Assembly (NCBI GenBank): GCA_022769125.1 | Contig: JALEKN010000011.1 | Coordinates: 1 to 64,000, forward strand | DNA from: Agathobacter sp. | GTDB lineage: Bacteria > Bacillota > Clostridia > Lachnospirales > Lachnospiraceae | DNA: 64,000 bases | Reading direction: 5' to 3' | In this document: positions 16,844 through 25,971 of the stretch, piece after piece | Numbering within the stretch: position 1 is the first letter of the stretch | Layout of the letters: every line of letters starts with the position of its first letter | Translations under genes and position numbers: made by a program | The notes under the pieces: generated by a model | Database searches by the model: none | What the model was told of the DNA's origin: nothing | Seen by the model: only the letters and a program-made list of their open reading frames with translations

Positions 16844-18157
16844 GTGATTAAGGAAGCTGAAAAATATTTACAACTGATGGACCGCACTTACTATAAGGCT
16901 TATGGCAAAGTTGTAAAAGTGGTTGGACTTACAATTGAATCAATAGGACCGGAAGCACGGCTGAATGATCTTTGCAGGATTTATCTGGATCAGGAACGCA
17001 GTAATTTTGTCATGGCTGAAGTGGTTGGCTTTCATGATTCAAAGCTGATTCTTATGCCGGTTGACAGCGTGGATGGTGTTGGAGTTGGATGTACTGTGGA
17101 GAGCACGGGACATCCATTATCTGTTTTGGTGGGGGATGAAATCTTAGGCCATACTTTGGATGGCATTGGAAGACCAACGGATGGACTTGAAATCTGTTCA
17201 AACATAGAGTATCCGGTTGAGGCAATGCCACCGGATCCGATGGCACGTAAAATTATCAGTGAGGTTCTTCCGCTTGGAGTTAAGGCAGTGGATGGACTGA
17301 TCACAGTCGGAAAAGGACAGCGTATCGGAGTGTTTGCGGGTTCAGGAGTTGGCAAAAGTACACTTATGGGTATGTTTGCCAGAAATACAAAAGCAGATAT
17401 CAATGTGATCGCACTGATCGGAGAGCGAGGACGTGAGGTGCGTGAATTTATTGAGCGGGATTTGGGACCGGAAGGAATGGCTCGCTCTGTTGTAGTGGTT
17501 GCAACTTCAGATAAGCCGGCGTTGATCCGTAATAAAGCTGCAAAAACTGCGACTGCGATTGCGGAATATTTCCGTGATCAGGGAAAGGACGTTCTTCTTA
17601 TGATGGACTCTTTGACCCGTTTTTCGATGGCTCAAAGAGAAATTGGATTGGCCTCCGGAGAGCCTCCGGTAACAAGGGGATATCCACCAAGTGTATATTC
17701 GGAGATGCCAAAGCTGTTAGAGCGCGCCGGCACATCTGACAGAGGATCTATTACAGGTTTATACACAGTTCTGGTAGACGGCGATGATATGAATGAACCG
17801 ATCACCGATACCGCAAGAGGTATTCTGGATGGACATATTGTTTTGGATCGTAAGCTGGGGCAGAAAAACCATTATCCTGCAATTGACGTTTTACAGAGTA
17901 TTTCCCGTGTTATGAGCGCAATTGCAACGCCGGAACACAAAAAGCTTGCAGGAAAACTGAAAAATGTGCTCGCAACTTATAATGAGGCCGAGGATCTGAT
18001 CAATATAGGTGCTTACAAAAGCGGATCCAACCCGGATATTGATTATGCGATTAAGAAAATCAAGCAGGTAAATGGCTTTTTGTGCCAGGAAACAGATGAA
18101 AAATTCCTGTTTGATGAGGAGATTGCTTTACTAGAGCAGCTTTTTGCAGAGGGATAG
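16844..18157 (+). CDS. fliI: Flagellum-specific export ATPase FliI
   Basis: A 437-residue F1-beta-like ATPase that powers unfolding and export of flagellar subunits. Seen: Walker A GSGVGKST near 166, IGERGREVREFI near 189, Walker B VLLMMDSLTRFSMAQREIG near 245, and SVYSEMPKLLERAG. Length matches the family. The start is GTG 16844 with TTGGAGATA upstream. It lies between its partners fliH and fliJ. Confidence 0.97.
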   Translation: MIKEAEKYLQLMDRTYYKAYGKVVKVVGLTIESIGPEARLNDLCRIYLDQERSNFVMAEVVGFHDSKLILMPVDSVDGVGVGCTVESTGHPLSVLVGDEILGHTLDGIGRPTDGLEICSNIEYPVEAMPPDPMARKIISEVLPLGVKAVDGLITVGKGQRIGVFAGSGVGKSTLMGMFARNTKADINVIALIGERGREVREFIERDLGPEGMARSVVVVATSDKPALIRNKAAKTATAIAEYFRDQGKDVLLMMDSLTRFSMAQREIGLASGEPPVTRGYPPSVYSEMPKLLERAGTSDRGSITGLYTVLVDGDDMNEPITDTARGILDGHIVLDRKLGQKNHYPAIDVLQSISRVMSAIATPEHKKLAGKLKNVLATYNEAEDLINIGAYKSGSNPDIDYAIKKIKQVNGFLCQETDEKFLFDEEIALLEQLFAEG

Positions 18158-18179
18158 ATAAGATGGAGGTAGGCAGGCT

Positions 18180-18623
18180 GTGGCTAAATTTAAATACCGG
18201 ATGCAGAACATTCTGGATATCAAGCTGAAACTTGAAAGCCAGGCAAAGGTTGCCTACGGAATTGCTGAACAGGAATACCGTTCGCAGCAGCAGAAATTGC
18301 AGGAGCTGATGGTGCGCAGAATGCACTATGAAAAACAACTGAAGGAATTAATGAACGGTGTGATGGATATAAAGGAGATCAACCATACAAAAGGCGCCGT
18401 GGATTCCATGAAGGTGCTTGTACGCCGCCAGATGATGGAGGTGCATCGGGCAGAGAAAGAACTTGAAAAAGCCAGAAATGAATTGAATGAGATTATGCAG
18501 GACCGCAAAATGCATGAGAAATTGAGGGAAAAGGCATTTGCCCAATTTCAGCAGGAATTGCTGGCAGAAGAGGGAAAAGCAATAGATGGATTGGTGAGTT
18601 ATACCTATAACGCCAATAAGTAA
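18180..18623 (+). CDS. fliJ: Flagellar export chaperone FliJ
   Basis: A 147-residue protein that is almost entirely coiled coil (heptads from about 8 to 130), beginning AKFKYRMQNILDIKLKLE as in FliJ. FliJ is the central stalk of the export ATPase and escorts chaperones. The start is GTG 18180 with GGAGG 9 bases upstream. Position after fliI supports the call, since FliJ sequences are weakly conserved. Confidence 0.92.
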   Translation: MAKFKYRMQNILDIKLKLESQAKVAYGIAEQEYRSQQQKLQELMVRRMHYEKQLKELMNGVMDIKEINHTKGAVDSMKVLVRRQMMEVHRAEKELEKARNELNEIMQDRKMHEKLREKAFAQFQQELLAEEGKAIDGLVSYTYNANK

Positions 18624-18643
18624 GTATATGAGGGAGAGTAAGT

Positions 18644-19441
18644 ATGCCGGGCAAGAAAAAACTGGAAGACAAGAACAACACAAAGCCGAAAAAAGAAGAG
18701 ATTGACAACGAGGAATACGAGCAGGAAAAATTTGGAAGTAAAGTACTTTTAGCTGTTGTGACACTGCTTATTGTGCTGATCTGGCTGGGAATCATTGCCC
18801 TGCTTATAAAAATGGATGTTGGGGGATTTGGTTCTTCCGTGCTGTACCCGGTGCTAAAGGATGTGCCTTATATCAACAAGATCCTGCCGGAAAATGAGAA
18901 TACCACAAGTGAAGAGGTCGATACGCAGTACAGGTTTTCTTCCATGGATGAGGCGGTTGACCGTATTAAGGAGCTGGAGCTTATGCTTGCTGACAGCCAG
19001 CAGGACAGCAATGACAAACAGGCACAGATTGATGATTTGCAGAGTGAGAATCAGGAACTGCAGCAATACAAGGATGAACAGGCTGATTTTGAGTTATTAA
19101 AAGAAAAATTCTATGAAGAGGTTGTTTTTGGCGACAATGCGCCCGATATAGAAGAATATAAGACTTACTACGAAAGCATTGATCCTGCGAACGCAGAAGT
19201 CTTATATAAACAGGTAGTAGAACAAACTACCTATAATAGTCAGATGGATGACTACGTTCGTACCTATTCTTCGATGAAAGCCAAAAACGCTGCTGCAATC
19301 TTTGATACAATGACGGATAATCTGCAGCTTGTGGCAGACATCCTTGACAATATGGATGCACAGTCGAGAGCAGATATTCTTGCGGCAATGAATCAGGATA
19401 CTGCGGCAAAGATTACGGAGATATTGGAACCGCAACGTTAA
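18644..19441 (+). CDS. MotE/YlxF-like flagellar operon protein
   Basis: A 265-residue protein with a charged cytoplasmic N-terminus, one transmembrane helix (about 34-55), a long coiled coil (about 100-155), and a C-terminal MgtE-N-like domain with KNAAAIFDTM and ILDNMDAQSRADILAAMN. This is the MotE/YlxF layout; in B. subtilis ylxF also lies between fliJ and fliK. MotE acts as a chaperone for a stator-associated protein in some species; in this organism its role is inferred only from family and position. Confidence 0.85.
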   Translation: MPGKKKLEDKNNTKPKKEEIDNEEYEQEKFGSKVLLAVVTLLIVLIWLGIIALLIKMDVGGFGSSVLYPVLKDVPYINKILPENENTTSEEVDTQYRFSSMDEAVDRIKELELMLADSQQDSNDKQAQIDDLQSENQELQQYKDEQADFELLKEKFYEEVVFGDNAPDIEEYKTYYESIDPANAEVLYKQVVEQTTYNSQMDDYVRTYSSMKAKNAAAIFDTMTDNLQLVADILDNMDAQSRADILAAMNQDTAAKITEILEPQR

Positions 19442-19476
19442 GTCCTCCAAATAAAGAAGAAAGGAGGAATCACAGG

Positions 19477-20940
19477 ATGGATATCACACAGATCAAGCTG
19501 CCGGACATGACAGCATCGGGAACGGAACTTAAGGCGGAAAGCACCGCAGGCACACAAAGAACGCAGGCGACAACATCTTTTGCTGACTGTCTGCAGTCGC
19601 AGGAGTCTTCGACTAAGAATCTGCAGACCGTGGAGACATCCGACAGTGACAGCACACAGACAGACTCTTATGACCGTTACCGCTACAAGAACAAAAATGT
19701 AGATATGGCAAAAGATACCGACACTTCTGATAAGGCATCGGCGGCAAAAGATAAAGCCGATCAGCTTGCAAAGGATGTGATCAAGAGCGTAAGTAATAAT
19801 CTTGGGGTGGACGAGGAAAAAGTGACAGAAGCGATGGAAATGCTGGGTCTTACTGCGCTTGATCTTTTGAACCCGCAGAATCTTGTGCAGCTTTCCAAAG
19901 AACTTACCGGAGCTGTGGATGACGCCGGACTTTTACTGAATGCGGACTTCAAACAACTTTTGTCCGATGTGGCAGCACTTGGCAATTCGTTTGCTGAAGA
20001 GACCGGAGTAAGCGTTGAAATGATCGCACAGATAACAGAAGAATCGCCGGAACTTATGGTAACTGCTGAGACAGACAGTGGAGTGCTACAGGCGGAAACT
20101 GTTGCAAATGATGTGACGACAGACACAAATGCAGCCTTGAGCGCATTGGATGTGGATAAAAATGCGGATACAGCAACAGCAGATGCAACTGCAACAGATG
20201 CAGCAACAACAGATGCGGCCGTAGTGGATGCAGAACTGGAAAATCCCAAAGAAATGGCAGATAATCCGGATCAATCCTCGGATGAATCAGCAGACAGCGG
20301 CCTACAGCCGGGCGTAACTGTGGAACCGGTGATGAGACGCCAAAATGATTCTGCTGCGTCTGGAATGAAAAATGGACAGTTTGCGAATCAGCTTGCAAAT
20401 GCAGTAAATGAAGCAATGCCTGAGATTGATGCAGCCGGTGAGATACCACAGACAGAGACCTATACTTCCGTGGATGCGGTGGATGTGATCAATCAGATTG
20501 TGGAGCGTGTGCGTATCAGTCAGGGAACCGATACAACAACGATCGAGATGCAGCTTAATCCGGAGAACCTTGGAAAAATCTACCTGAATATTTCCAGCCG
20601 TGAGGGCGCTGTACATGCACAGCTGTATGCACAGAATGAGGACGTAAAGATTGCACTTGAGGCACAGATCGCTACACTGACGGAAAATCTTAATCAGGCC
20701 GGCGTCAAGGTGGAAGCGGTGGAAATCGCGGTTGCCACGCATGAATTTGAGAGAAATCTGGAGCAGAATGCCGGAAGTGGCGAAGAACAGCAGGAAGAGG
20801 CGCAAGAGAAAAACCAGACATCACGAAGGAGCCTTCGCATGGATGGATTCGACGATCCGGACCTGACGCTTTCGGACGAGGAGGCACTGATCGCTCAGAT
20901 GATGAAAGACAACGGCAATTCGGTAGACTTTACCGCATAG
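19477..20940 (+). CDS. fliK: Flagellar hook-length control protein FliK
   Basis: A 487-residue exported molecular ruler. The N-terminal two thirds is low-complexity and rich in Ala, Thr, Asp and Gln, with a near-repetitive Ala/Thr/Asp stretch coded at about 20159-20220. The C-terminal Flg_hook domain (about 340-440) has the conserved MQLNPENLGKIYLNISS and LTENLNQAGVKVEAVEI. Ribosome site AAAGGAGG. It is followed 11 bp later by flgD, whose product caps the growing hook that FliK measures. Confidence 0.94.
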   Translation: MDITQIKLPDMTASGTELKAESTAGTQRTQATTSFADCLQSQESSTKNLQTVETSDSDSTQTDSYDRYRYKNKNVDMAKDTDTSDKASAAKDKADQLAKDVIKSVSNNLGVDEEKVTEAMEMLGLTALDLLNPQNLVQLSKELTGAVDDAGLLLNADFKQLLSDVAALGNSFAEETGVSVEMIAQITEESPELMVTAETDSGVLQAETVANDVTTDTNAALSALDVDKNADTATADATATDAATTDAAVVDAELENPKEMADNPDQSSDESADSGLQPGVTVEPVMRRQNDSAASGMKNGQFANQLANAVNEAMPEIDAAGEIPQTETYTSVDAVDVINQIVERVRISQGTDTTTIEMQLNPENLGKIYLNISSREGAVHAQLYAQNEDVKIALEAQIATLTENLNQAGVKVEAVEIAVATHEFERNLEQNAGSGEEQQEEAQEKNQTSRRSLRMDGFDDPDLTLSDEEALIAQMMKDNGNSVDFTA

Positions 20941-20951
20941 GAGGAGATAAA

Positions 20952-21665
20952 ATGGCAATAACAGCAAAGGTTGAAGATGGAAAGCTGAATTATAATTATA
21001 CGGATTCCGGCAAAAAGACTGCAAGCAATGATATGGGTTATGACCAGTTTTTACAGCTTTTGTGTGCAGAGATGCAGTATCAGGATCCACTTGAACCAAC
21101 GAGTAACACAGATTATGTCGCACAGCTTGCAACATTTTCGCAGCTTGAAGCAACCCTTGGACTTCAGACAACACAGGATAACAATTTTGCGAGCACACTT
21201 GTCGGCAAAGAAGTTATCTTGGCAGAGACGGATAATTCAGGCAATACCAAGTATGTAACAGGAACTGTCGATTATGTAATGTATGAAAACGGCACACCGT
21301 ATCTGTCTGTAAACAACAAACTATATCCATTTTCTGATCTTGATACGATCGCAGAAAACGGATATTATGAGGCAGCCACATTGTCAAAAACTTTTTCGAC
21401 AATGGTTGCAACACTGCCAAGCAAGGACAAGATTACTGCAGATTATGAGGGCGCGGTGAAAGAAGTTCGCGAGCTCTATGACGGAATGACTGATTATCAG
21501 AAGAAGTTCGTGGATTCGGATGCGCTCACAACACTTGAAACACTTGAGAAGAAGATCAAGGAACTGATCGATGCAAAGAATTCTGCAGATGCAGGCAGCA
21601 CTTCGGGTTCGGAAGATACTTCTGGAACAACCGATGCAGATGATGTGACCGATAAGACGGAATAG
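20952..21665 (+). CDS. flgD: Flagellar hook-capping protein FlgD with an extra C-terminal helical segment
   Basis: A 237-residue hook-assembly scaffold. The N-terminal FlgD signature is clear: MGYDQFLQLLCAEMQYQDPL, then TDYVAQLATFSQLE. A beta-rich part follows (about 80-140). Residues 166-210 are different from classical FlgD: a predicted helical hairpin with VRELYDGMTDYQKKFV and ALTTLETLEKKIKEL. It resembles short helical modules repeated in surface proteins of gut Firmicutes. The tail is Ser/Thr/Asp-rich and disordered. Ribosome site AGGAGGAGA. Confidence 0.92.
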   Translation: MAITAKVEDGKLNYNYTDSGKKTASNDMGYDQFLQLLCAEMQYQDPLEPTSNTDYVAQLATFSQLEATLGLQTTQDNNFASTLVGKEVILAETDNSGNTKYVTGTVDYVMYENGTPYLSVNNKLYPFSDLDTIAENGYYEAATLSKTFSTMVATLPSKDKITADYEGAVKEVRELYDGMTDYQKKFVDSDALTTLETLEKKIKELIDAKNSADAGSTSGSEDTSGTTDADDVTDKTE

Positions 21666-21707
21666 GTACAAGCGTAAGATTGGGACAGACAAAAAGAGGA
21701 TATGCGT

Positions 21708-22112
21708 ATGAACAACATCGGCGGCCAGTTCACATCCATTGAACAGATTACCGGCCAATATTTTTCTGCAAAATCTGTTAATAATTCCAAAGCAAACACC
21801 GATATATCTTTTGAGGATGTTTTGAACCAGAAAAAAGCACAGCTTGAGGAATCGGATTCCTCGGTACGCTTTTCAAAGCATGCTTCGATGCGTTTGCAGG
21901 ATCGGAATATCAATCTGACAGATGCACAGAATGTGCGGCTGCAACATGGAGTGGAACAGGCGGACAAAAAAGGAATTCAGGAATCACTTGTTTTGATTGA
22001 TTCGCTGGCATTTATCGTAAATGTTCCGAGCCGGACTGTCGTGACGGCTATGGACCAGACGGAAACAACAGAAAACGTATTCACAAATATTGACGGAGCG
22101 GTTATTATGTAA
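21708..22112 (+). CDS. Flagellar operon protein (TIGR02530-like)
   Basis: A 134-residue protein of the conserved flagellar operon protein group found between flgD and flgE in many Firmicutes. Seen: VRFSKHASMRLQDRNINLTD, then LVLIDSLAFIVNVPSRTVVTA, the two conserved parts of that group. Its role is not established; hook assembly is likely from position. ATG 21708 is preferred over ATG 21702 because AGAGGA ends at 21700, giving a normal spacing only for 21708. Confidence 0.85.
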   Translation: MNNIGGQFTSIEQITGQYFSAKSVNNSKANTDISFEDVLNQKKAQLEESDSSVRFSKHASMRLQDRNINLTDAQNVRLQHGVEQADKKGIQESLVLIDSLAFIVNVPSRTVVTAMDQTETTENVFTNIDGAVIM

Positions 22113-22113
22113 A

Positions 22114-22171
22114 GCCGGACCTTATGGAGGTTTTTCATTCCCGACTGACAGAAGGAATGATATAAGCCGGC
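22114..22171 (+). promoter_or_regulatory. Two-tier hairpin in the flgE leader
   Basis: GCCGG (22114-22118) and CTTAT (22121-22125) pair with ATAAG (22162-22166) and CCGGC (22167-22171). Inside these, TCATTCC (22135-22141) pairs with GGAATGA (22154-22160). A GGAGG at 22126-22130 lies within the structure with no start codon near it. The true flgE ribosome site (22181-22185) lies just after the hairpin. No T run follows, so it is not a terminator. A role in translation or mRNA processing of flgE is inferred. Confidence 0.6.
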
Positions 22172-22196
22172 CGTCAACAAGGAGGTCAATTGTACT

Positions 22197-23618
22197 ATGA
22201 TGAGATCAATGTACTCTGCTGTGTCAGGTCTTAAGACACATCAGACAAGAATGGACGTTATCGGTAATAATATTGCCAACGTCAACACAGAAGGTTTTAA
22301 ATCTTCTAACGTAACTTTCAGTGAATTGATGTACCAGACGACATCAAAGGCAACATCCGGAAGCGGAGCCAATGGTATCGGTGGTGTCAATGCCAAACAG
22401 ATTGGTCTTGGCGTTTCTACAGGAACGACAACCATCAACATTACAGGGGCCGGATCTGCAGAGACAACCGGCAATCCGTTCGACTTAAAGCTGACAGACA
22501 GCCAGACAACAAATTTCTTTGTTGTAAGCGATGGAACAAACACGATGTTCACCAGGGCTGGATCGTTTTATGTAGATGGTAACGGATATCTTTGTATGAG
22601 TTCCACAGGATACAAATTGATGGGATGGCAGGTTGACCAGACAACCGGAGATATCCGTAAGGACACAGTATCATCTTTACAGATTATGTCCGCTGCAAAT
22701 CAGACCTCTCCACCGGAGGCAACCACATTGGCTTATGTATCAGGAATTCTTGATAAGAATGATAAGGACGTGGCAACGGATGATGGTTATGTTCTTAACC
22801 TTACATTTTTTGATGATTTGGGATATTCCTATACAGCGAAGTTTGCGGTTAATGAAGTGATGAATAATGGTACAAGGGTGGATGGAGCGTATTCAATTTC
22901 GCTTTCCGATATCCTGGATACGAACGGCGCATCCATTATGTATGATGAAAACGGCAATCTTCTCGCAGGAGTCAACCCTGCTGCAATATTCACACCGACA
23001 ACGATCAACTATAACACCAGCGATGGTACATTTGCAGGAGTTGCGGGAAATGCGGCAAACACAACCTTGAATCTGACACTTTCCCATTCCGCCGCTTTTA
23101 ATACCGGCGGCCCTGATGCGAACGGAATCTATGACAGCCAGTTTAAGGATATTACGATTGACTTCTCAAGCAGCTTAAATTACAACAATGGAGGAACTTC
23201 TACCTTCGCTGCAACAAGAGGCGATGAGGCAAATGGTGATGGTGCTGGAAAGAAGGTTGGAGCGCTGATCGGTCTTACGGTTAATAGTGACGGACGTATT
23301 TATGGAAGCTATGATAATGGTAACACAACGCTTCTATGCCAGATTGCATGTGCGCAGTTCGCAAATGCATCCGGTCTTGAGAAAGTCGGAGAAAACTGTT
23401 ATAAGACAACGTTGAACTCCGGTGATTTTGATGGCGTAGGTGTCGAAATTTCCGCGGACGGAAGTTCGATTTCAACAGGAGAACTTGAAATGTCAAACGT
23501 TGATCTTTCTTCTGAATTTACAGGAATGATCGTTACACAGAGAGGATTCCAGGCGAATTCAAGAGTTATTACAACCTCAGACACTTTACTTGAGGAACTG
23601 ATCAATCTGAAACGTTAA
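22197..23618 (+). CDS. flgE: Flagellar hook protein FlgE
   Basis: A 473-residue hook subunit. Seen: N-terminal SMYSAVSGLKTHQTRMDVIG and NNIANVNTEGFKSSN, the flg_bb_rod motif, then beta-rich hook domains, and C-terminal LSSEFTGMIVTQRGFQANSR with the final coiled helix. ATG 22197 is followed by a second ATG; GGAGG at 22181-22185 serves either. A strong terminator comes right after the stop, so flgE is the last gene of the first part of the operon. Confidence 0.95.
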   Translation: MMRSMYSAVSGLKTHQTRMDVIGNNIANVNTEGFKSSNVTFSELMYQTTSKATSGSGANGIGGVNAKQIGLGVSTGTTTINITGAGSAETTGNPFDLKLTDSQTTNFFVVSDGTNTMFTRAGSFYVDGNGYLCMSSTGYKLMGWQVDQTTGDIRKDTVSSLQIMSAANQTSPPEATTLAYVSGILDKNDKDVATDDGYVLNLTFFDDLGYSYTAKFAVNEVMNNGTRVDGAYSISLSDILDTNGASIMYDENGNLLAGVNPAAIFTPTTINYNTSDGTFAGVAGNAANTTLNLTLSHSAAFNTGGPDANGIYDSQFKDITIDFSSSLNYNNGGTSTFAATRGDEANGDGAGKKVGALIGLTVNSDGRIYGSYDNGNTTLLCQIACAQFANASGLEKVGENCYKTTLNSGDFDGVGVEISADGSSISTGELEMSNVDLSSEFTGMIVTQRGFQANSRVITTSDTLLEELINLKR

Positions 23619-23639
23619 TTGAAACTGATAAAATCCTAA

Positions 23640-23676
23640 AGGGGGAATGAATGATTTCATTCCCCCTAATTTTTTC
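23640..23676 (+). terminator. Strong intrinsic terminator between flgE and motA
   Basis: GGGGGAATGAA (23641-23651) pairs with TTCATTCCCCC (23656-23666) with a 4-nt loop, followed by AATTTTTTC. It splits the fla/che locus into two units unless read through. The 110 bp between it and motA contains a weak stem (23739-23762) and no clear promoter. Confidence 0.85.
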
Positions 23677-23786
23677 TTTTTTCAACAAAAAGTGAGTAGA
23701 CAATCGGGCGAAAGTTTAGTAAAATCATTTAAAAGGGCTTTTATGGCATTTTGCGCCTAAAATCATATATACGGAAGGTGAATGAA

Positions 23787-24578
23787 TTGGATATTGCAAC
23801 CCTCATAGGCTTTATACTTGGCTTAGCTATGCTTGTTTACGGTATCATTTCAAACGGTGGTACAATAGCATTTAAATATTTTATTGATGTAGCATCTGTT
23901 GTTATTACAATCGGAGGTTCTATCAGTGGTACGCTCGCTTGTAATAAGCTTCCGGACTTTATTAATGGATTAAAGTCAATTAAATTTGCTTTCAAAGATC
24001 CGGCTCTTGAACCGGCAGATACAATCAAGTCGATCATTGAACTGTCGAACGTCGGTCGTAAGGAAGGACTGCTTGCCCTGGAGGAGGCTGCGAACGGAAT
24101 CGAAGATGAATTCCTGAAGAAGGGAATCATGCTTGTGGTTGACGGCACAGATCCGGATCTGGTCAGAGGAATCCTGGAGACGGATGTTGATTGCCTGGAG
24201 GCAAGACACAAGAAAGTAATCGGGTTCTGGGAGAAATGGGCTGAACTTGGTCCTGCATGGGGAATGATCGGTACATTGGTAGGACTTGTTATCATGCTTT
24301 ACAACATGGAAGATGCATCGGCAATCGGACCGGCAATGGCGGTTGCCCTTTTGACTACGTTATATGGTTCTTTGATTGCAAACTGGCTGTGCAATCCGGT
24401 CGCTGCAACCTTGAAGGACAACAGTGATCGGGAGATCACCATTCGAAACATTACCATCGAAGGACTTCTTTCTATTCAGGCAGGCGAAAATCCGCGTGTT
24501 ATCGAAGAAAAGTTAAAATCATTCCTTTCACCAAGTGCGAGAAGTGCCTTTGGAACGGATGCGGGAGGTGAGGAGTAG
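23787..24578 (+). CDS. motA: Flagellar stator protein MotA
   Basis: A 263-residue stator channel subunit with four transmembrane helices (about 2-22, 30-50, 145-165, 180-200). Seen: VDGTDPDLVRGILETDVDCL, WAELGPAWGMIGTLVGLV and ALLTTLYGSLIANWLCNPVA, the conserved proton or sodium channel region. TTG 23787 is chosen as start because GGAAGGTG lies 7 bases before it and family proteins start here. An in-frame GTG at 23778 is possible. The stop overlaps the GTG of motB by one base. Confidence 0.95.
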   Translation: MDIATLIGFILGLAMLVYGIISNGGTIAFKYFIDVASVVITIGGSISGTLACNKLPDFINGLKSIKFAFKDPALEPADTIKSIIELSNVGRKEGLLALEEAANGIEDEFLKKGIMLVVDGTDPDLVRGILETDVDCLEARHKKVIGFWEKWAELGPAWGMIGTLVGLVIMLYNMEDASAIGPAMAVALLTTLYGSLIANWLCNPVAATLKDNSDREITIRNITIEGLLSIQAGENPRVIEEKLKSFLSPSARSAFGTDAGGEE

Positions 24579-25390
24579 TGGCAAAAAAGAGACCGGAAGA
24601 TCCACCAAAGGGTTCTCCTGCGTGGATGTCTACTTTTTCGGATCTTATGAATCTGCTCCTTTGCTTCTTTGTTTTACTTTACTCTATGTCTACAGTAGAT
24701 GCGGATAAGTTTCAGCAGGTGATTGCTTCTTTACAGAGCAACATGAGTATTTTGCCGGCGGGCGGAGCAAGCATTGGAGAAGGAGAGATGATCTCCTCCG
24801 GTGTACGTCAGTTGGAGTTCTTGGACTCCTATTATAAGGATTTATCTAATTCAAAGAGCGAGGATGATTCGGAGGGCAGTAAGAATTCGGTATATGAAGC
24901 GTATCATGAGCAGGAACTGTCTGAATCGGAGCAGATGGCACAAGAAATTCAGGAGCAGGTAGATAATGCAGGAATACAGAATCTTGTTGAAGTGGAATTT
25001 ACAGCAGAATATGTTCAGCTTTCACTAAGCGGAGCCATATTGTTTGATTCAGGAAAGGCAGATATCCTGACGGATGCATATCCGATCGTTGATAAGATCT
25101 GTGCGATTCTTGAGGGGTATGCTTCGAATGTGATTGAAGTAGAGGGGCACACGGACAATGTTCCGATGACTTCTAAGACTTACGCGGACAATGATGTCCT
25201 TTCGATGTTCAGAGCCCTTACGGTTGCAAATTATATTCGCGATAATACGTCGATCGAACCGTCCCATGTGAAGTCATCAGGACGTGGCGAATATTGCCCG
25301 ATTGCTGACAATTCGACAGCGGAAGGACGAGCGAGAAACCGTAGAGTTGAGATCAAGATTTTTAATTCCTACAATTCGGATACGGATTAG
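24578..25390 (+). CDS. motB: Flagellar stator protein MotB
   Basis: A 270-residue stator subunit. One N-terminal transmembrane helix (about 20-40) contains FSDLMNLLLCFFVLLYSM with the ion-binding Asp. The C-terminal OmpA-like peptidoglycan-binding domain (about 145-265) has IEVEGHTDNVPM and GRARNRRVEIKI. The start is GTG 24578, overlapping the motA stop by one base, so the MotA:MotB ratio may be set by coupling. motAB are usually outside the main fla/che operon in Bacillus. Confidence 0.96.
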   Translation: MAKKRPEDPPKGSPAWMSTFSDLMNLLLCFFVLLYSMSTVDADKFQQVIASLQSNMSILPAGGASIGEGEMISSGVRQLEFLDSYYKDLSNSKSEDDSEGSKNSVYEAYHEQELSESEQMAQEIQEQVDNAGIQNLVEVEFTAEYVQLSLSGAILFDSGKADILTDAYPIVDKICAILEGYASNVIEVEGHTDNVPMTSKTYADNDVLSMFRALTVANYIRDNTSIEPSHVKSSGRGEYCPIADNSTAEGRARNRRVEIKIFNSYNSDTD

Positions 25391-25405
25391 TGGAGAGGAG
25401 TATTC

Positions 25406-25924
25406 ATGAAAAAGAATTTGATTTCTGTAATTATTCTGGCACTTACGTTTGCAAACTTTGTGCTTACAGCGTTGCTTATTTTTACGGTGTTGCCGGAAAC
25501 GAAAAAGGCAAATGAGATGATCACATCTGTATGCAGTGCGATTGATCTGGAATTGAACAGCGGAGCGGCAACAGGGCTTTCCAATCTGCCAATCGATCAG
25601 ATTGTTACATATTCTGTCAATGGCGGGGAAAGCATTCATACCAATTTGAAATCGTCAGATGGCAAGAATCATTATGTGGTAGTTACGGTTACTTTATCGT
25701 TGAATAACCAAAGCGATAATTATGCCAAGTATTCACCGAAAATTCTCAGCGAGAAGGATTCCATCATTCAGGATGATATCATCCAGATCCTTGGCTCTTA
25801 TTCAATCGATGAATTTAACGACAGTGTGTCCGATGCAAAGGCGCAGATCCTAAGTGATATGCAGAATATGTTCGGACCGGATTATGTGGTCGGGGTTAAT
25901 TTCTCCGGACTGACAACAGACTAA
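25406..25924 (+). CDS. fliL: Flagellar basal body-associated protein FliL
   Basis: A 172-residue membrane protein with one N-terminal transmembrane helix (about 6-28) and an extracytoplasmic FliL domain with YVVVTVTLSLNN and ending GVNFSGLTTD. FliL rings surround the stator and modulate torque. Ribosome site GAGAGGAG. It lies between motB and fliM, matching a stator-associated role. FliL is weakly conserved; position strengthens the call. Confidence 0.85.
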   Translation: MKKNLISVIILALTFANFVLTALLIFTVLPETKKANEMITSVCSAIDLELNSGAATGLSNLPIDQIVTYSVNGGESIHTNLKSSDGKNHYVVVTVTLSLNNQSDNYAKYSPKILSEKDSIIQDDIIQILGSYSIDEFNDSVSDAKAQILSDMQNMFGPDYVVGVNFSGLTTD

Positions 25925-25971
25925 AATGCGGATTCCTATTGCTGGAATTGTGACTAGGTGGTGAGTATTCG

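Noticed and set aside
23677-23786. Possible c-di-GMP riboswitch or sigma-28 promoter before motA
   Set aside because: The space is too short for a GEMM aptamer and lacks its conserved loops. No TAAA plus GCCGATA-type pair is present.
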